Shown here in pieces: positions 1-9,455 of a DNA stretch of 25,579 nucleotides. Under the pieces are notes generated by a model, which was not told the DNA's origin, did no database searches, and worked only from the letters and a program-made list of their open reading frames with translations. A program made the translations under genes and the position numbers. Numbering within the stretch: the stretch's first letter is position 1; the number at the start of each line of letters is the position of its first letter. The DNA comes from a virus. The stretch covers positions 1 through 25,579 of the IMG/VR virus record IMGVR_UViG_3300021959_000340. One strand, given 5' to 3'.

Positions 1-3000
1 TTTGGTTGATCGTCAACATCAGCAATTACTGCTGTAATAATATCAATCGAAGTACCAATAAATGTTGAAGCACCTGCGCTACCTGCTGTTCCTCTTATTT
101 GTGGAACAACACTTTGTAATGCTGTAATAGTAGTATTAGTTGCAGCATCTTGCATTATTGCTTTTAATTTATTGTACGCTGCAATAGTTGCTGCTGTTTC
201 TGTGCTGTCAATTTGTAATGCACCTGCTGCACCATCATAGTATGCCATAGCAGCAATTCTTGATTGGCTCTTACCACCGTATGTTAAGTCATAACAAATA
301 GAGTCAACAATGTAACCTACATCTTGACGACATTTCATTTTGCTGTATTTTACATTCGGGTAGTTAGCAGCAATAAATGCAATTAATTCTTCTTTAAAGA
401 ACTGTTTGTTTTCTCTAAGTCTAGCTCTTGCATCACCGTATCCGCTTAAGAATGAGCTGTTATATCCTGTAGGATCAGCACTGTTTCTTAATTCAAATTC
501 ACCAACTCTAAAGTCGATGTTTTGTTGCATTGTTCTAATCAAACGCTCAACATGTGTTTCTTCTACTGTGTCAGCAAAAGGAACAGCAATATCTTGTGAG
601 TAAGCATTGCCTGTTGTTTTAGTAACACTTGAACCTTTGATAATATTACCAATGATTGGCTCTAAGTGTCCTAATGCGCTAATTGTATATCTTGCATCAG
701 TTTTATCTGTAATTGGTCCTGAAGGTCCAACGTTTGTAGATCTAACTTCATCACCAAGCACAACAGTATTTTCTGGAACAATAATTGGTCCAATTTCTCT
801 GTACTGTCCTGTCTTGATTTTAATACTGTTCTGTGGAACATATCTTGCAGGAATATTATCTGCATTACCTGCTGCAATTGCATCAGTAATAATTTTTAAG
901 TTTGCTGCAAGTACAGTATTTGAACTTGCTTCTGCAATCAATGTTGATGCTTTAAATTGTGCAACAACAGCAGTTGAATTATCACCGTTTGTTGTTTGAT
1001 AGTTTACTGTTGGATCAGTTTGTGCTAATACATTATTAACCAATGTTAACATATATGCATATGCTTCTGCTGAGTTTTCTGCTTCTGATGCTAAGTTTGA
1101 ATATGGGCCTGTGTTGTAAGGTGCTTCGTAAAGAGCTCCAACAAATGCATTTGCAGCACCTCTTGATCTCTTGTTACCACCATGACACATGTCATAGATC
1201 ATAGCATCTAATACTAGTCCAACATCTCTTTCACAACGATCATCTTCGTAATCAAAGTTTTCCCAAATGCTACCACTTGCAGCATTTGCGATTTGATATG
1301 TAATCCATTCTGTAACTTCACGTTGGATAAACGCTCTGTTCATTTCTAATAGTTTTCTTGCTTCTGGATGTCTTGGTCCGTGCAATACTGCTTCACAAGC
1401 ATATCTAACTGTTTTAAATGGTTTATCAATAGTTGCACCATGTACTGGATACGGACTATCTTTACCGTGTGTTGCCACATAGTAAACATAATCGTTTGCG
1501 CCCATTGAACGCCATTCTGGATAATTTGCTCCAGCTTGTAAAACTTGTCCTTCTACACCAATTGGAAGTCTAGCAACACCAGCACCACCATAGTAAACCA
1601 AATCACCTTTTGTTGTTAGTAGTGAAGTTTCACTACCTGTGATCATCTGATTCCAGTAAGTACCTGTTGTGTCTTGGTCTGGACGACTGTTGTCTGCTCC
1701 ACCACCTTGTGCACCAATTGTTGATCCGTCATCGCCTTCTGATCTATGTTTGCTAATACAAACGTATGCGTTGTCGCCGAACTTAACACAATCGCCTACT
1801 TCGTATTCGTAATCATCTTGCCATGTACCTGCCCAGTAAAAACCACTTGACAGTTTGCTCCAGTAGTTAGGTTCAATTGGATGAGCTGCAACTCTTGCAG
1901 TCATTGATCCTGTACCTAGAGTTGGTGTAAATACTGTTCCGCCATGTGCAATTGAAATTGTAAATGTTGTTGCATCATCAACTGTCTTAATGTAGTATGT
2001 TGCACCTTCATTAACGTTACCATAAACAGCACCGCTAAAGTATACTGACATACCAACAGCCATTCCTGTTGTGGATGTAACTGTAAATTTATTTGTTACG
2101 TTACTTGTTTCTGTTACTGTAAAGTCGTTGCTTGTTGAATCAACTGTAGCAACATATGACTGACCGTTAACTGCTACAACTTGACCAATTTTATAATCTG
2201 TTGCGTTGCTCCAGTTATTCTGGAAGTCAAAACCTTTGCCAAACAATGCAAAGTTTGTAGTATCAGTTGAAGGGTTAGTTGAACCTGAATGGTATACTTT
2301 TGTTACGTATTGGTTACCACCGTATGATACAACATCACCTGGTTGGTATACTGTTAAGTTGCTCCAAGCATTTTCATATTCAAAGCCTTCAATAAACTGT
2401 GTCCAGTTTGATGCGTCAGTTGCAAAGTTTGATGCATTTGAAGTATGCTGTGTAGTACAAATATATGTACCAGCACCTTGTTTAACAACATCGTTGTACT
2501 TGTATCTTGTATTACCTGTCCAAGCACCTTTGTATTCAACTCCTTGATTAAAAATGTCCCACTTAGATTGATCGTTTTCTAATCCATCGCTGGCAGTAGC
2601 GGCAGATGTATGACCTGTATTACAAACATAAGTTGTTGCACCGTATCTAACTAAATCATTAATTTTGTATCTAGTTGCAACGTTCCAATCGCTTTTCCAA
2701 TCAAAACCTTCTGCAAAAGCGGTCCATTTTGCTAAATCATTTTCGAGACCTAGAGAAGCAGTAGCGGCAGATGTATGCGGAGTAGAACAAATATAAATCT
2801 GTCCACCGTACTTAACTAAGTCGTTTGTTTTATAATATGTTGATGTAGCCCAATCGCCCTTCCAGTCCTGACCATCTGTCATTTGGTTCCATCTTGAAGG
2901 ACTTACGTTCAAGTCTACATAAAAATCCGTATCGCTTGTATGTCCAGTAGTACAGATAAACGTTTTACCGCCATATCTTACTACGTCATCTTTGTAGTAG

Positions 3001-3065
3001 ACTTTTGGAGAGGACCAATCGCCCTTCCAAACAAATCTAATTCTACCTAATTTAAACTCTGCCAT
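1..3065 (-). CDS. Large tail-fibre-like structural protein, 3' end outside window
   Basis: An open frame starts at an ATG at 3065 and runs without a stop to the window edge, giving 1021 visible codons with the C-terminus missing. A GGAG sits about nine bases before the ATG. The first ~400 residues hold about seven repeats of ~50 residues with the pattern W-K-G-x-W, Y-x-x-x-D-x-V-x-Y-G-G, then Y-x-C-x-x-x-H-T-S. This resembles carbohydrate-binding (chitin-binding type 3-like) modules. The later part contains a segment rich in K-P-F-K-T-V-R-Y-A and V-V-L-G-D-E-V-R-S, as in beta-helix fibre proteins of marine T4-like phages. The N-terminus (MAEFKLGRIRF) is closely paralogous to that of the neighbouring 1862-aa protein (MAEFKISRIRY). 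It is probably a virion-exposed fibre or baseplate-attached adhesin. The structural role is fairly secure; its exact place in the virion is inferred. Confidence 0.8.
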   Translation of the reverse strand, partial: MAEFKLGRIRFVWKGDWSSPKVYYKDDVVRYGGKTFICTTGHTSDTDFYVDLNVSPSRWNQMTDGQDWKGDWATSTYYKTNDLVKYGGQIYICSTPHTSAATASLGLENDLAKWTAFAEGFDWKSDWNVATRYKINDLVRYGATTYVCNTGHTSAATASDGLENDQSKWDIFNQGVEYKGAWTGNTRYKYNDVVKQGAGTYICTTQHTSNASNFATDASNWTQFIEGFEYENAWSNLTVYQPGDVVSYGGNQYVTKVYHSGSTNPSTDTTNFALFGKGFDFQNNWSNATDYKIGQVVAVNGQSYVATVDSTSNDFTVTETSNVTNKFTVTSTTGMAVGMSVYFSGAVYGNVNEGATYYIKTVDDATTFTISIAHGGTVFTPTLGTGSMTARVAAHPIEPNYWSKLSSGFYWAGTWQDDYEYEVGDCVKFGDNAYVCISKHRSEGDDGSTIGAQGGGADNSRPDQDTTGTYWNQMITGSETSLLTTKGDLVYYGGAGVARLPIGVEGQVLQAGANYPEWRSMGANDYVYYVATHGKDSPYPVHGATIDKPFKTVRYACEAVLHGPRHPEARKLLEMNRAFIQREVTEWITYQIANAASGSIWENFDYEDDRCERDVGLVLDAMIYDMCHGGNKRSRGAANAFVGALYEAPYNTGPYSNLASEAENSAEAYAYMLTLVNNVLAQTDPTVNYQTTNGDNSTAVVAQFKASTLIAEASSNTVLAANLKIITDAIAAGNADNIPARYVPQNSIKIKTGQYREIGPIIVPENTVVLGDEVRSTNVGPSGPITDKTDARYTISALGHLEPIIGNIIKGSSVTKTTGNAYSQDIAVPFADTVEETHVERLIRTMQQNIDFRVGEFELRNSADPTGYNSSFLSGYGDARARLRENKQFFKEELIAFIAANYPNVKYSKMKCRQDVGYIVDSICYDLTYGGKSQSRIAAMAYYDGAAGALQIDSTETAATIAAYNKLKAIMQDAATNTTITALQSVVPQIRGTAGSAGASTFIGTSIDIITAVIADVDDQP

Positions 3066-3132
3066 GTTTATCTACTCCGTAGTGTTCCATTGTATTTACC
3101 ATTAATTTGTTATCTTCTAATATTAGTGCCAT
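3052..3132 (-). CDS. Possible 26-aa mini-ORF between the two giant fibre genes
   Basis: An ATG one base after the stop of the 1862-aa gene opens a 26-codon frame (MALILEDNKL... ending ...DKHGRV). It overlaps the start of the next fibre gene by 14 bases in another frame. An AGGA lies about ten bases upstream. The composition looks protein-like, and it fills the whole 68-bp gap. It could be a real micro-protein, a translational coupler that delivers ribosomes to the next ATG, or chance. Nothing about its function can be read. Confidence 0.3.
   Translation of the reverse strand: MALILEDNKLMVNTMEHYGVDKHGRV
3093..3100 (-). promoter_or_regulatory. Candidate late promoter box GGTAAATA
   Basis: Read on the minus strand the box is GGTAAATAC, 28 bases before the ATG at 3065. 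It matches the last six bases of the T4 late box TATAAATA except for G at position 2. The same GGTAAATAC occurs upstream of the tape-measure-like gene. In AT-rich DNA this is suggestive only. Confidence 0.35.
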
Positions 3133-3133
3133 G

Positions 3134-6100
3134 TTAGTCAGTCCTAATACCTTTATGCTCAAAGCTTCTATAGAACATAGATTGTGCTAGATAACTTCCA
3201 CCAATTCCCGCTTTCGGGCCTTGTAATTCGAACATCACTGGGATGTTCACTGCCTGTCCTGCTGTATTACCAATTTCGTCAGGACCAACCTTAACTGTAC
3301 CTGCAATAAAGCTCGCTGTTAGCAAGTCCGCTCCACCGACGTTAAGTCTGTTTGCTAAGTACGCTTTGATTGCTCTCTGTGTAGGGATAATATTATTTGA
3401 ATCCGCAATAAACAGAGGATCTGTTGAGAACTCTCTAATAACTGTACCAGTACCACCAACTCTAATACCACCTAGTGCAAGTTCTGTAAGACCTGCTAGA
3501 TCGAAAAAGTCAGCACTAATAGTAACAATACCAGTAGCCTGTTCAACAGCAAACAATTCACCAACCCTAAAGTTACCTGATTGGTCTGTACTTGAGTAGA
3601 ATACTCTACCACCATTTAATTCTTGTACTTCATTCTCTGGATAAGAAATATAATTCTGTGAGTACAATGTTGGATAGTTGGTTTGTGTAAAGTTACCAGT
3701 ACCAATATCCAGGAAGTCATGGTTTGAAATTCTACATTGTGAATATCTTGTATTAATTGTTACAACATTACCGTGATTTGTTGAAGGATCGTCCTCAATT
3801 TTAAGTTCAGGACTTACTCTAAATCTTAGTGTAAAGGTTCCGCCAGTATCAATACTTTCTTGTTCAATAACAACAACAGTGTAAAGTTCTGGGTTACCAT
3901 TAAGTCTTAACTGCGCACCTGGGCCAATAACAACTGGCATTCCAGAAACTGTTACAAACTTACCTACAGGAATAATATCTGCAAAACCATCACCTGTAAC
4001 TGTTACAGTAGTTGTACTTGTTTTATATGCATTACCTCTATTAGTCCAACTTGGTTGTGCTAATACACCGTCTGCAAATCTTGTCATATCAAGTACAAGT
4101 TCACCTGTGTTGTTAGGATCAATAACTGAGTAACCAACAGGAGTATTAACAGGATCATAACCTGAACCCGGATCCCAAAGTTTTACAACTCCAATTGATC
4201 CAGCAGCTACATCTGCTCTACCTTTAATCTGTTTACCTGTATAGACAACCTGGTGAGCAAATTTAACATCTCTATCAAGAACTACCCATCTACCTTTTCT
4301 GTTGTCAACACCATCTGTAGGATCTGCATCTGGATTACCAAATGCACATCTGTTCCAGTTACCTGTTACTTCAATGTCTCTTTGTGTCCAAAGAATTCCA
4401 TCTTCTGATGTATAAATGTATCTTACTGGACCTGTTGTTGCATCACCTGCAATGGTTCTACCTGCTGTATCGTAAAGTGCCATAAACACACCTTGACCAT
4501 ACTGTAAGTCATTCCATTGTAATAATGTTGAGCCGTCTAACAATGGTGTTGTTGCAGGATACCAAGTTTGTCCATCGAATGAATAACCAATTTCGCCTGT
4601 GTCTGCCATTGCAACATATCTGTTGTTACCATAAGCAACACGTTTCCAGTCTCTTTGCGAACTGTCTGCAATAACATCCATAATGTAAGTAGTCCAACTA
4701 ATAGTCGAACCGTTCCATGTACCTACTGCTGCTAAGTTATTACTTTGTGCAATTGCAACAAACTGTCCTTTACCGTAAGTAACACTTGTCCACTGGTTTA
4801 TTGTTGAGTCACCTGCTGCTGGAAAGTTAATTGCTGACCAAGTTGCTCCACCGTTAGTGGATAATGCAGCATTGTTTCCTGATGTTGAAACTGCAACAAA
4901 TAAGTTTGCTTGTACTTCGTCATATACTGGATTACCAAATGCAACATCTGCCCAGTTAGTTGATGCTGGTAATGTAAATGCTGTCCATGTATTACCATTT
5001 AAACTGTAAGCACCTACATCTGACGAATCTTTAATTGCAGCAAATCTTCCGTTACCTGCTGCGATTGAAGTCCATACACCTGTGGATGGTAATTGTGAAG
5101 TTGTCCACGATGTACCATTAAGTGAATAGTTAGCAGTAGAACCTGTACTTGCAACAGCAACAAATCTGCCGCTTTCTGCAAATCCTGAGTGTTCAAATGT
5201 AACAATACTGTTTGTACTATCGTCAGTTACACTGTGTACTGTAATAGTAATGTTGTTATCGTCGCCGGCACCTAAACTAGTACCTAAAATTGTAAGAGTA
5301 TCACCTACTGCATAACCAGCACCACCATTCCTTAGTTTAATTGTATAGTCTTTACCAAGTTTAGTAATATCAAATGTTGGATTTGCTGCTGGAACACCAA
5401 TTGTAGTACCTGTTCCTGTACCTGTTGCTGAAATAGATGTAAACACTCCTGATGTTTCACCGTAAGTAACTCCACCCCATGTTGTACCTGCGTCAAGAGT
5501 AGATACTGCATGACTAAATGGTGGTTGATCAAATATAACTCTAGGCTCAAATCTATAAGTTGTACCTGTTAACAACTGTGTTAAGATTAGTGTACCTGGA
5601 ACTACATGATCCCAACCTGGTGTACCATCAGATTCTTTGTAAACTGTTACAACTTTTGAAGTACTGTTGTATGCATGTACATAACCGTACTGTCCTGTAC
5701 CTGGACCCGATGTTAAAATAATTCTTAAACCTAATAAGTTTGCTTCTTCGTTTTCATCGTTAGTAGCAATTGTAACTGTTAGATCGTCACCAGACTGAGC
5801 ATTGTTACCAATAAGTGTAAATCCACCTCCACCTGCTGCGGAAGATGCTTCACCTGTAACAATTCTTGCTTCATACATAGCGTCATCTCTATAATCTTCT
5901 TGTATAACTGCTGCGTTTGTACCAGAACCAACAAATGTATAATCTGCATTTGTATAGTTTTGACCACAATGTTTAAATTCTAGTGCAAGAATTTCATCAT
6001 TTACTTCACCAGCAAATGCTGATACAACTTGTGCTTCTTCTAATCTGTTATTAAGTGTAGCAGTAATAGGTGTTTCTGAAGGATCAGTACCATCTGCTAA

Positions 6101-8722
6101 CGCACCAATGTAACCATATGAACAGTTACCGTTTGTAGCACGTATAACTCCGCCGTTTTCTGCTAGGTAACCTACCTGTGCATAGTACGTAAACACTGAT
6201 ACAAGTTCTGCTCTACCATTGTTAAGAACGTGAGCACCAATACCATCACTAATTACCTGTGTAAAGTCGTTGGATACAATTGATTTGTTACCACCTGCGT
6301 GTAATGCACCATCAATTTTTTGTCCTGTACAATTGTTACCAAATGTAGATACACCTTGTATATATGGAGAACGTGTTGTAATCCAAACTTTGTTATCTGC
6401 TGTACCCCAACCTGGATCAAGTGAAATATAATTAGGTCCAGTTGGTCTTTGATATTGTTCAAAAACGTTTGGCGGATTAAGTGTACCTGTTAACCCATCT
6501 AGTGTACACTGTCTAACACCACAAGCATCTCTTACATAGAACATGTCTGATGATTGACTACCTTGTACCATGCTTTTGTAAAACTTGCCTTCTCTTAAAA
6601 TTCTATAGTTTCCTTCATATCTTAAATCATATGCAAGTGCATTACAAATTCTGTGCATGTCATCGTTATAAATTGCACTGTCGTATACATAATCACTAAA
6701 TGTGTTGTCAAGATATGCAGTGGCTTCTTTCATTAAGAAGTCTTTGTTTGTTTCGATCATTCTTGCAGCATTTAATCTGTTTGTTTGATCTGTAATTTCA
6801 TTAGTACCAGTAACAACAGGATCAGTTCCTGTGCTTTGTACGTGGAAGTTAATGTACTGTATGTAAGCAGATAATCCGTTGTCAACTAAGTTTGCTGCAA
6901 CTGAATCAGATGTAACCTGAACATAGTCAATAATTTCTAATCCGTCTCCTGTTGGTGGTCCTGGATTAAATGTTCCTGTTGGAATAGCATCTGTAATTAC
7001 TGTAACTTCAGCAGTATTTCCTGCTTGTTTTGTAAAGTTTGTACCTGTTAAAATATTTCTAATAACACCTTGTAAATGAACTGCTACAGCATTTCTATAT
7101 ACAGCATCACTTGCCATAGAAGCAATTGCTTGTCTTGGTTTAATTCTAGAAGATCTAATTTCGTCACCAAGTACAACTGTTCTAGTAGGTAAACTAATTG
7201 GAAGTATTTCTTCGTATACTCCTGTTGTTAATTGTATCGTGTTATGTGAATCTACACCATCGTCAGCAAGTTCTGCTGCGTATCTAATTGTTTTAACTGG
7301 TTTGAAAGGATCAATACCTGCATTAGGATTTGATCTATCGTCAACACCAATTATTGGATCAACATGGAAGTATCTTGCACTTCTTCCCCAGTTGTCGTAT
7401 TCAATTGTATCACCTGGTCCAACTTGTAAAAGTTTTTCTGCTGTATCAATTGGAACATTTGTAGCACCTAATGTGGATCCGTCACCAGCAATGGTTCTGC
7501 TTAAACCAAATGTTAATAAATCACCTGGATTAACAAGTCCAACATTTTCTGCACCAGCTAGTAAAAGATCCCAATATTCAAATCCACTACCGCTATCGCC
7601 TGGAAAGTTTTCAGTACTTGCTGTATGTTCTACGTTTGCTTTATATGCACTGCCTCTGTAAGTAATTACATCTCCTACAGCATAAACTGTCGCAATAGTC
7701 CAAGCATTTTTCCATGCTTGACCTTGAATAATAAGCTCCCAGTTACCTGCATCAAGATAGTCTAATGAACTTCCGTCGTCTGTTGAATCTAGTGTAGCAA
7801 CATAAATTGATCCACCTCTTTCAACAACATCACCTGTTTTATATGCTGTTCCAGTAGCCCATTTACCTGCAAGATTTATACCTTTTGAAATTACTGCCCA
7901 ATCAACTTCTGTTGGTTGATAAATTGAATCTCCTGGAGTACGTGCATAGTTGTTTGTACGTGATTGATAAACATAACCACCGTGTTGTACAACATCACCA
8001 ACGCCATAATATTCAGCACCTGTCCATTGTCCTCTAATTTTAGCACCTGGTACTTCTAAAATAAAGTTTGATGCTGTTAAATTAGTTGTTGATGTATGTC
8101 CTGTTAAAACTCTTAAAAGTGACCCACCATACTTAACAAGGTCTTGTGCTTTGTATCTAGTATCACTAGCAAATTCACCTTTGTAAGTTTTACCGTAGTA
8201 GTAAGTTGACCACTTAAATTGGTCGTCTTCTAAACCTAATGCTGCTGTTGCTGCTGATGTATGTGCAGTAACACATCTATAAACAATACCGCCGTAGTTA
8301 ACAACATCTCCTACACCATATGTAGTTGCTACAGTCCAGGCGCTTCCCCAGTCTGCACCCGGTACAAACACTGCCCAATTAGCAATGTCAGCATTAAAGT
8401 CTGCTGTTGATGTATATCCTGTTGTGTTGATAAAAAGAGTACCACCGTTATCTACAATGTCTCCGTTATAATAAGTCGTTGACGGTGTCCATGCACCTTT
8501 AAATTCTCTACCATCAGACATTTTCAACCATGCTGGTTGTCCAATTGTATCACCTGGTGGAATGTAATCTACATCTGCTTTAAAGTCTGCAGATGTGTGT
8601 CCTCTAAGTGCAATATATACACTACCTCCATACTGTATAACATCATCAATGATGTATGCAGTTGAAGTTGTCCATGGTCCTTTCCAAGTATATCTAATTC
8701 GACTTATCTTAAACTCTGCCAT
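3134..8722 (-). CDS. Giant multidomain tail-fibre-like protein (1862 aa) with N-terminal binding modules and a predicted beta-propeller
   Basis: The ATG at 8722 is preceded by AGGGG at good spacing. Residues ~1-395 hold seven ~50-residue repeats (W-K-x-x-W ... Y-x-x-G-D-V-V-x-Y-G-G ... Y ... H-T-S), resembling chitin/carbohydrate-binding folds. Residues ~450-950 look like a beta-helix fibre shaft (N-T-I-Q-L-T-T-G-V-Y, then V-V-L-G-D-E-I-R-S). Residues ~1170-1490 contain seven repeats of the type W-x-x-V-x-x-G-x-G-x-F-V-A followed by a Y-S-x-D/N-G-x-x-W strand, as expected for a seven-bladed, Asp-box-like propeller. The last ~200 residues carry S-S-T-D-Q-S-G-N-F-R-V-G, G-G-I-R-V-G-G-T-G and I-I-P-T-Q-R-A-I-K, from memory a conserved tail-end block of marine T4-like phage structural proteins. 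It is probably a receptor-binding or baseplate-periphery protein. Domain names rest on visible repeats only. Confidence 0.85.
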   Translation of the reverse strand: MAEFKISRIRYTWKGPWTTSTAYIIDDVIQYGGSVYIALRGHTSADFKADVDYIPPGDTIGQPAWLKMSDGREFKGAWTPSTTYYNGDIVDNGGTLFINTTGYTSTADFNADIANWAVFVPGADWGSAWTVATTYGVGDVVNYGGIVYRCVTAHTSAATAALGLEDDQFKWSTYYYGKTYKGEFASDTRYKAQDLVKYGGSLLRVLTGHTSTTNLTASNFILEVPGAKIRGQWTGAEYYGVGDVVQHGGYVYQSRTNNYARTPGDSIYQPTEVDWAVISKGINLAGKWATGTAYKTGDVVERGGSIYVATLDSTDDGSSLDYLDAGNWELIIQGQAWKNAWTIATVYAVGDVITYRGSAYKANVEHTASTENFPGDSGSGFEYWDLLLAGAENVGLVNPGDLLTFGLSRTIAGDGSTLGATNVPIDTAEKLLQVGPGDTIEYDNWGRSARYFHVDPIIGVDDRSNPNAGIDPFKPVKTIRYAAELADDGVDSHNTIQLTTGVYEEILPISLPTRTVVLGDEIRSSRIKPRQAIASMASDAVYRNAVAVHLQGVIRNILTGTNFTKQAGNTAEVTVITDAIPTGTFNPGPPTGDGLEIIDYVQVTSDSVAANLVDNGLSAYIQYINFHVQSTGTDPVVTGTNEITDQTNRLNAARMIETNKDFLMKEATAYLDNTFSDYVYDSAIYNDDMHRICNALAYDLRYEGNYRILREGKFYKSMVQGSQSSDMFYVRDACGVRQCTLDGLTGTLNPPNVFEQYQRPTGPNYISLDPGWGTADNKVWITTRSPYIQGVSTFGNNCTGQKIDGALHAGGNKSIVSNDFTQVISDGIGAHVLNNGRAELVSVFTYYAQVGYLAENGGVIRATNGNCSYGYIGALADGTDPSETPITATLNNRLEEAQVVSAFAGEVNDEILALEFKHCGQNYTNADYTFVGSGTNAAVIQEDYRDDAMYEARIVTGEASSAAGGGGFTLIGNNAQSGDDLTVTIATNDENEEANLLGLRIILTSGPGTGQYGYVHAYNSTSKVVTVYKESDGTPGWDHVVPGTLILTQLLTGTTYRFEPRVIFDQPPFSHAVSTLDAGTTWGGVTYGETSGVFTSISATGTGTGTTIGVPAANPTFDITKLGKDYTIKLRNGGAGYAVGDTLTILGTSLGAGDDNNITITVHSVTDDSTNSIVTFEHSGFAESGRFVAVASTGSTANYSLNGTSWTTSQLPSTGVWTSIAAGNGRFAAIKDSSDVGAYSLNGNTWTAFTLPASTNWADVAFGNPVYDEVQANLFVAVSTSGNNAALSTNGGATWSAINFPAAGDSTINQWTSVTYGKGQFVAIAQSNNLAAVGTWNGSTISWTTYIMDVIADSSQRDWKRVAYGNNRYVAMADTGEIGYSFDGQTWYPATTPLLDGSTLLQWNDLQYGQGVFMALYDTAGRTIAGDATTGPVRYIYTSEDGILWTQRDIEVTGNWNRCAFGNPDADPTDGVDNRKGRWVVLDRDVKFAHQVVYTGKQIKGRADVAAGSIGVVKLWDPGSGYDPVNTPVGYSVIDPNNTGELVLDMTRFADGVLAQPSWTNRGNAYKTSTTTVTVTGDGFADIIPVGKFVTVSGMPVVIGPGAQLRLNGNPELYTVVVIEQESIDTGGTFTLRFRVSPELKIEDDPSTNHGNVVTINTRYSQCRISNHDFLDIGTGNFTQTNYPTLYSQNYISYPENEVQELNGGRVFYSSTDQSGNFRVGELFAVEQATGIVTISADFFDLAGLTELALGGIRVGGTGTVIREFSTDPLFIADSNNIIPTQRAIKAYLANRLNVGGADLLTASFIAGTVKVGPDEIGNTAGQAVNIPVMFELQGPKAGIGGSYLAQSMFYRSFEHKGIRTD

Positions 8723-8732
8723 TTATCTACCC

Positions 8733-9098
8733 CTAACTTGATGTTCCTGACGGATAAGCATAGTTCTGGTTAATTCGCTGAACTAACATACCTTCATCGT
8801 CTACATAATATAATATGCTTCTTTGGTCCCATTTATATTGAGTCCAATACATATTCTCTTTGTCTTTAACATGGTTAACATTAATACCGTCAAAAAAGTC
8901 AACACCTGGCTCCAAGTCCTCAAAAGTTTCTTCTGGTGGACCAGGCAAGTTAATATCAATTGAGTCTTTATCTTTCAATTGATCACTTCTTAGAAGATAT
9001 AATTCACCATCGCTGTTTCTTCTTATTGCATAAAAATATCTAGGGCTATCACCTAGTGATTCATCTGGGCTTTGTCCGAAATAATATGGATTTGGCAT
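8733..9098 (-). CDS. Small putative virion protein (121 aa), unknown function
   Basis: The ATG at 9098 follows a strong GGGAGG ribosome site. The gene lies 13 bases after its upstream neighbour and 10 bases before the giant fibre gene. The protein is acidic and aromatic-rich, with Y-Y-F-G near the start and M-Y-W-T-Q-Y-K-W-D-Q-R-S-I-L-Y-Y-V-D-D in the last third. It has no signal peptide or membrane segment. I do not recognise the family. Its position inside a run of fibre genes suggests a structural or fibre-assembly protein. Confidence 0.7.
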   Translation of the reverse strand: MPNPYYFGQSPDESLGDSPRYFYAIRRNSDGELYLLRSDQLKDKDSIDINLPGPPEETFEDLEPGVDFFDGINVNHVKDKENMYWTQYKWDQRSILYYVDDEGMLVQRINQNYAYPSGTSS

Positions 9099-9111
9099 AC
9101 TCTATTCCTCC

Positions 9112-9444
9112 CTATGATATCTCTACGAAACTAATTGTTGCATCAACACTTGATTCCGTATCGCTTGTTATTCTTAAACCAGCCGTTGCTGGCAAAATTA
9201 ATCTTTCACCTTGCGTAATTACTTTAGCACTCGAACCCGGAGGTATTGGTACTGATCTAGCATAGTTACCAACTGTTGAATTTTCGTCAACTACTTGTAC
9301 ATCAACAACAACTGTATCGTAATCTGAATTGTTTGCAAGGTTACAACCTACTACGGTTGCTTTAACACCTTCTTGAATTTGTAATACGTCAGTAGGTGTT
9401 GTTCCAATGTCTGTTACTACGCTCTGTTTAAATACTGTTGGCAT
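9112..9444 (-). CDS. Small beta-rich structural protein (110 aa), paralogue of 12552-12929
   Basis: I place the start at the ATG at 9444 (MPTVFKQSVV), which follows AGAGGA at good spacing. The longer frame up to 9558 would overlap the 3' end of the fibre gene, and its extra part is cysteine-rich and unlike its neighbours. The protein alternates beta strands with V-V-G-C-N-L-A-N-N, then V-P-I-P-P-G-S-S-A-K-V and then L-I-L-P-A-T-A-G-L. The same order (L-C-N-L, then I-V-P-A-G-E-T-V, then I-I-L-D-S-G-D-E-I) occurs in the 125-aa protein at 12552-12929, so the two are probably duplicated beta-sandwich proteins. It may be a virion decoration or fibre accessory protein. Function is unknown. Confidence 0.75.
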   Translation of the reverse strand: MPTVFKQSVVTDIGTTPTDVLQIQEGVKATVVGCNLANNSDYDTVVVDVQVVDENSTVGNYARSVPIPPGSSAKVITQGERLILPATAGLRITSDTESSVDATISFVEIS

Positions 9445-9455
9445 ACTATTTTCCT

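Noticed and set aside
7239-7661. 140-aa plus-strand frame, and similar ones at 607-999, 11593-12045 and 24353-24667
   Set aside because: All lie fully or almost fully inside well-supported minus-strand genes, lack ribosome sites and have compositions expected of antisense frames.
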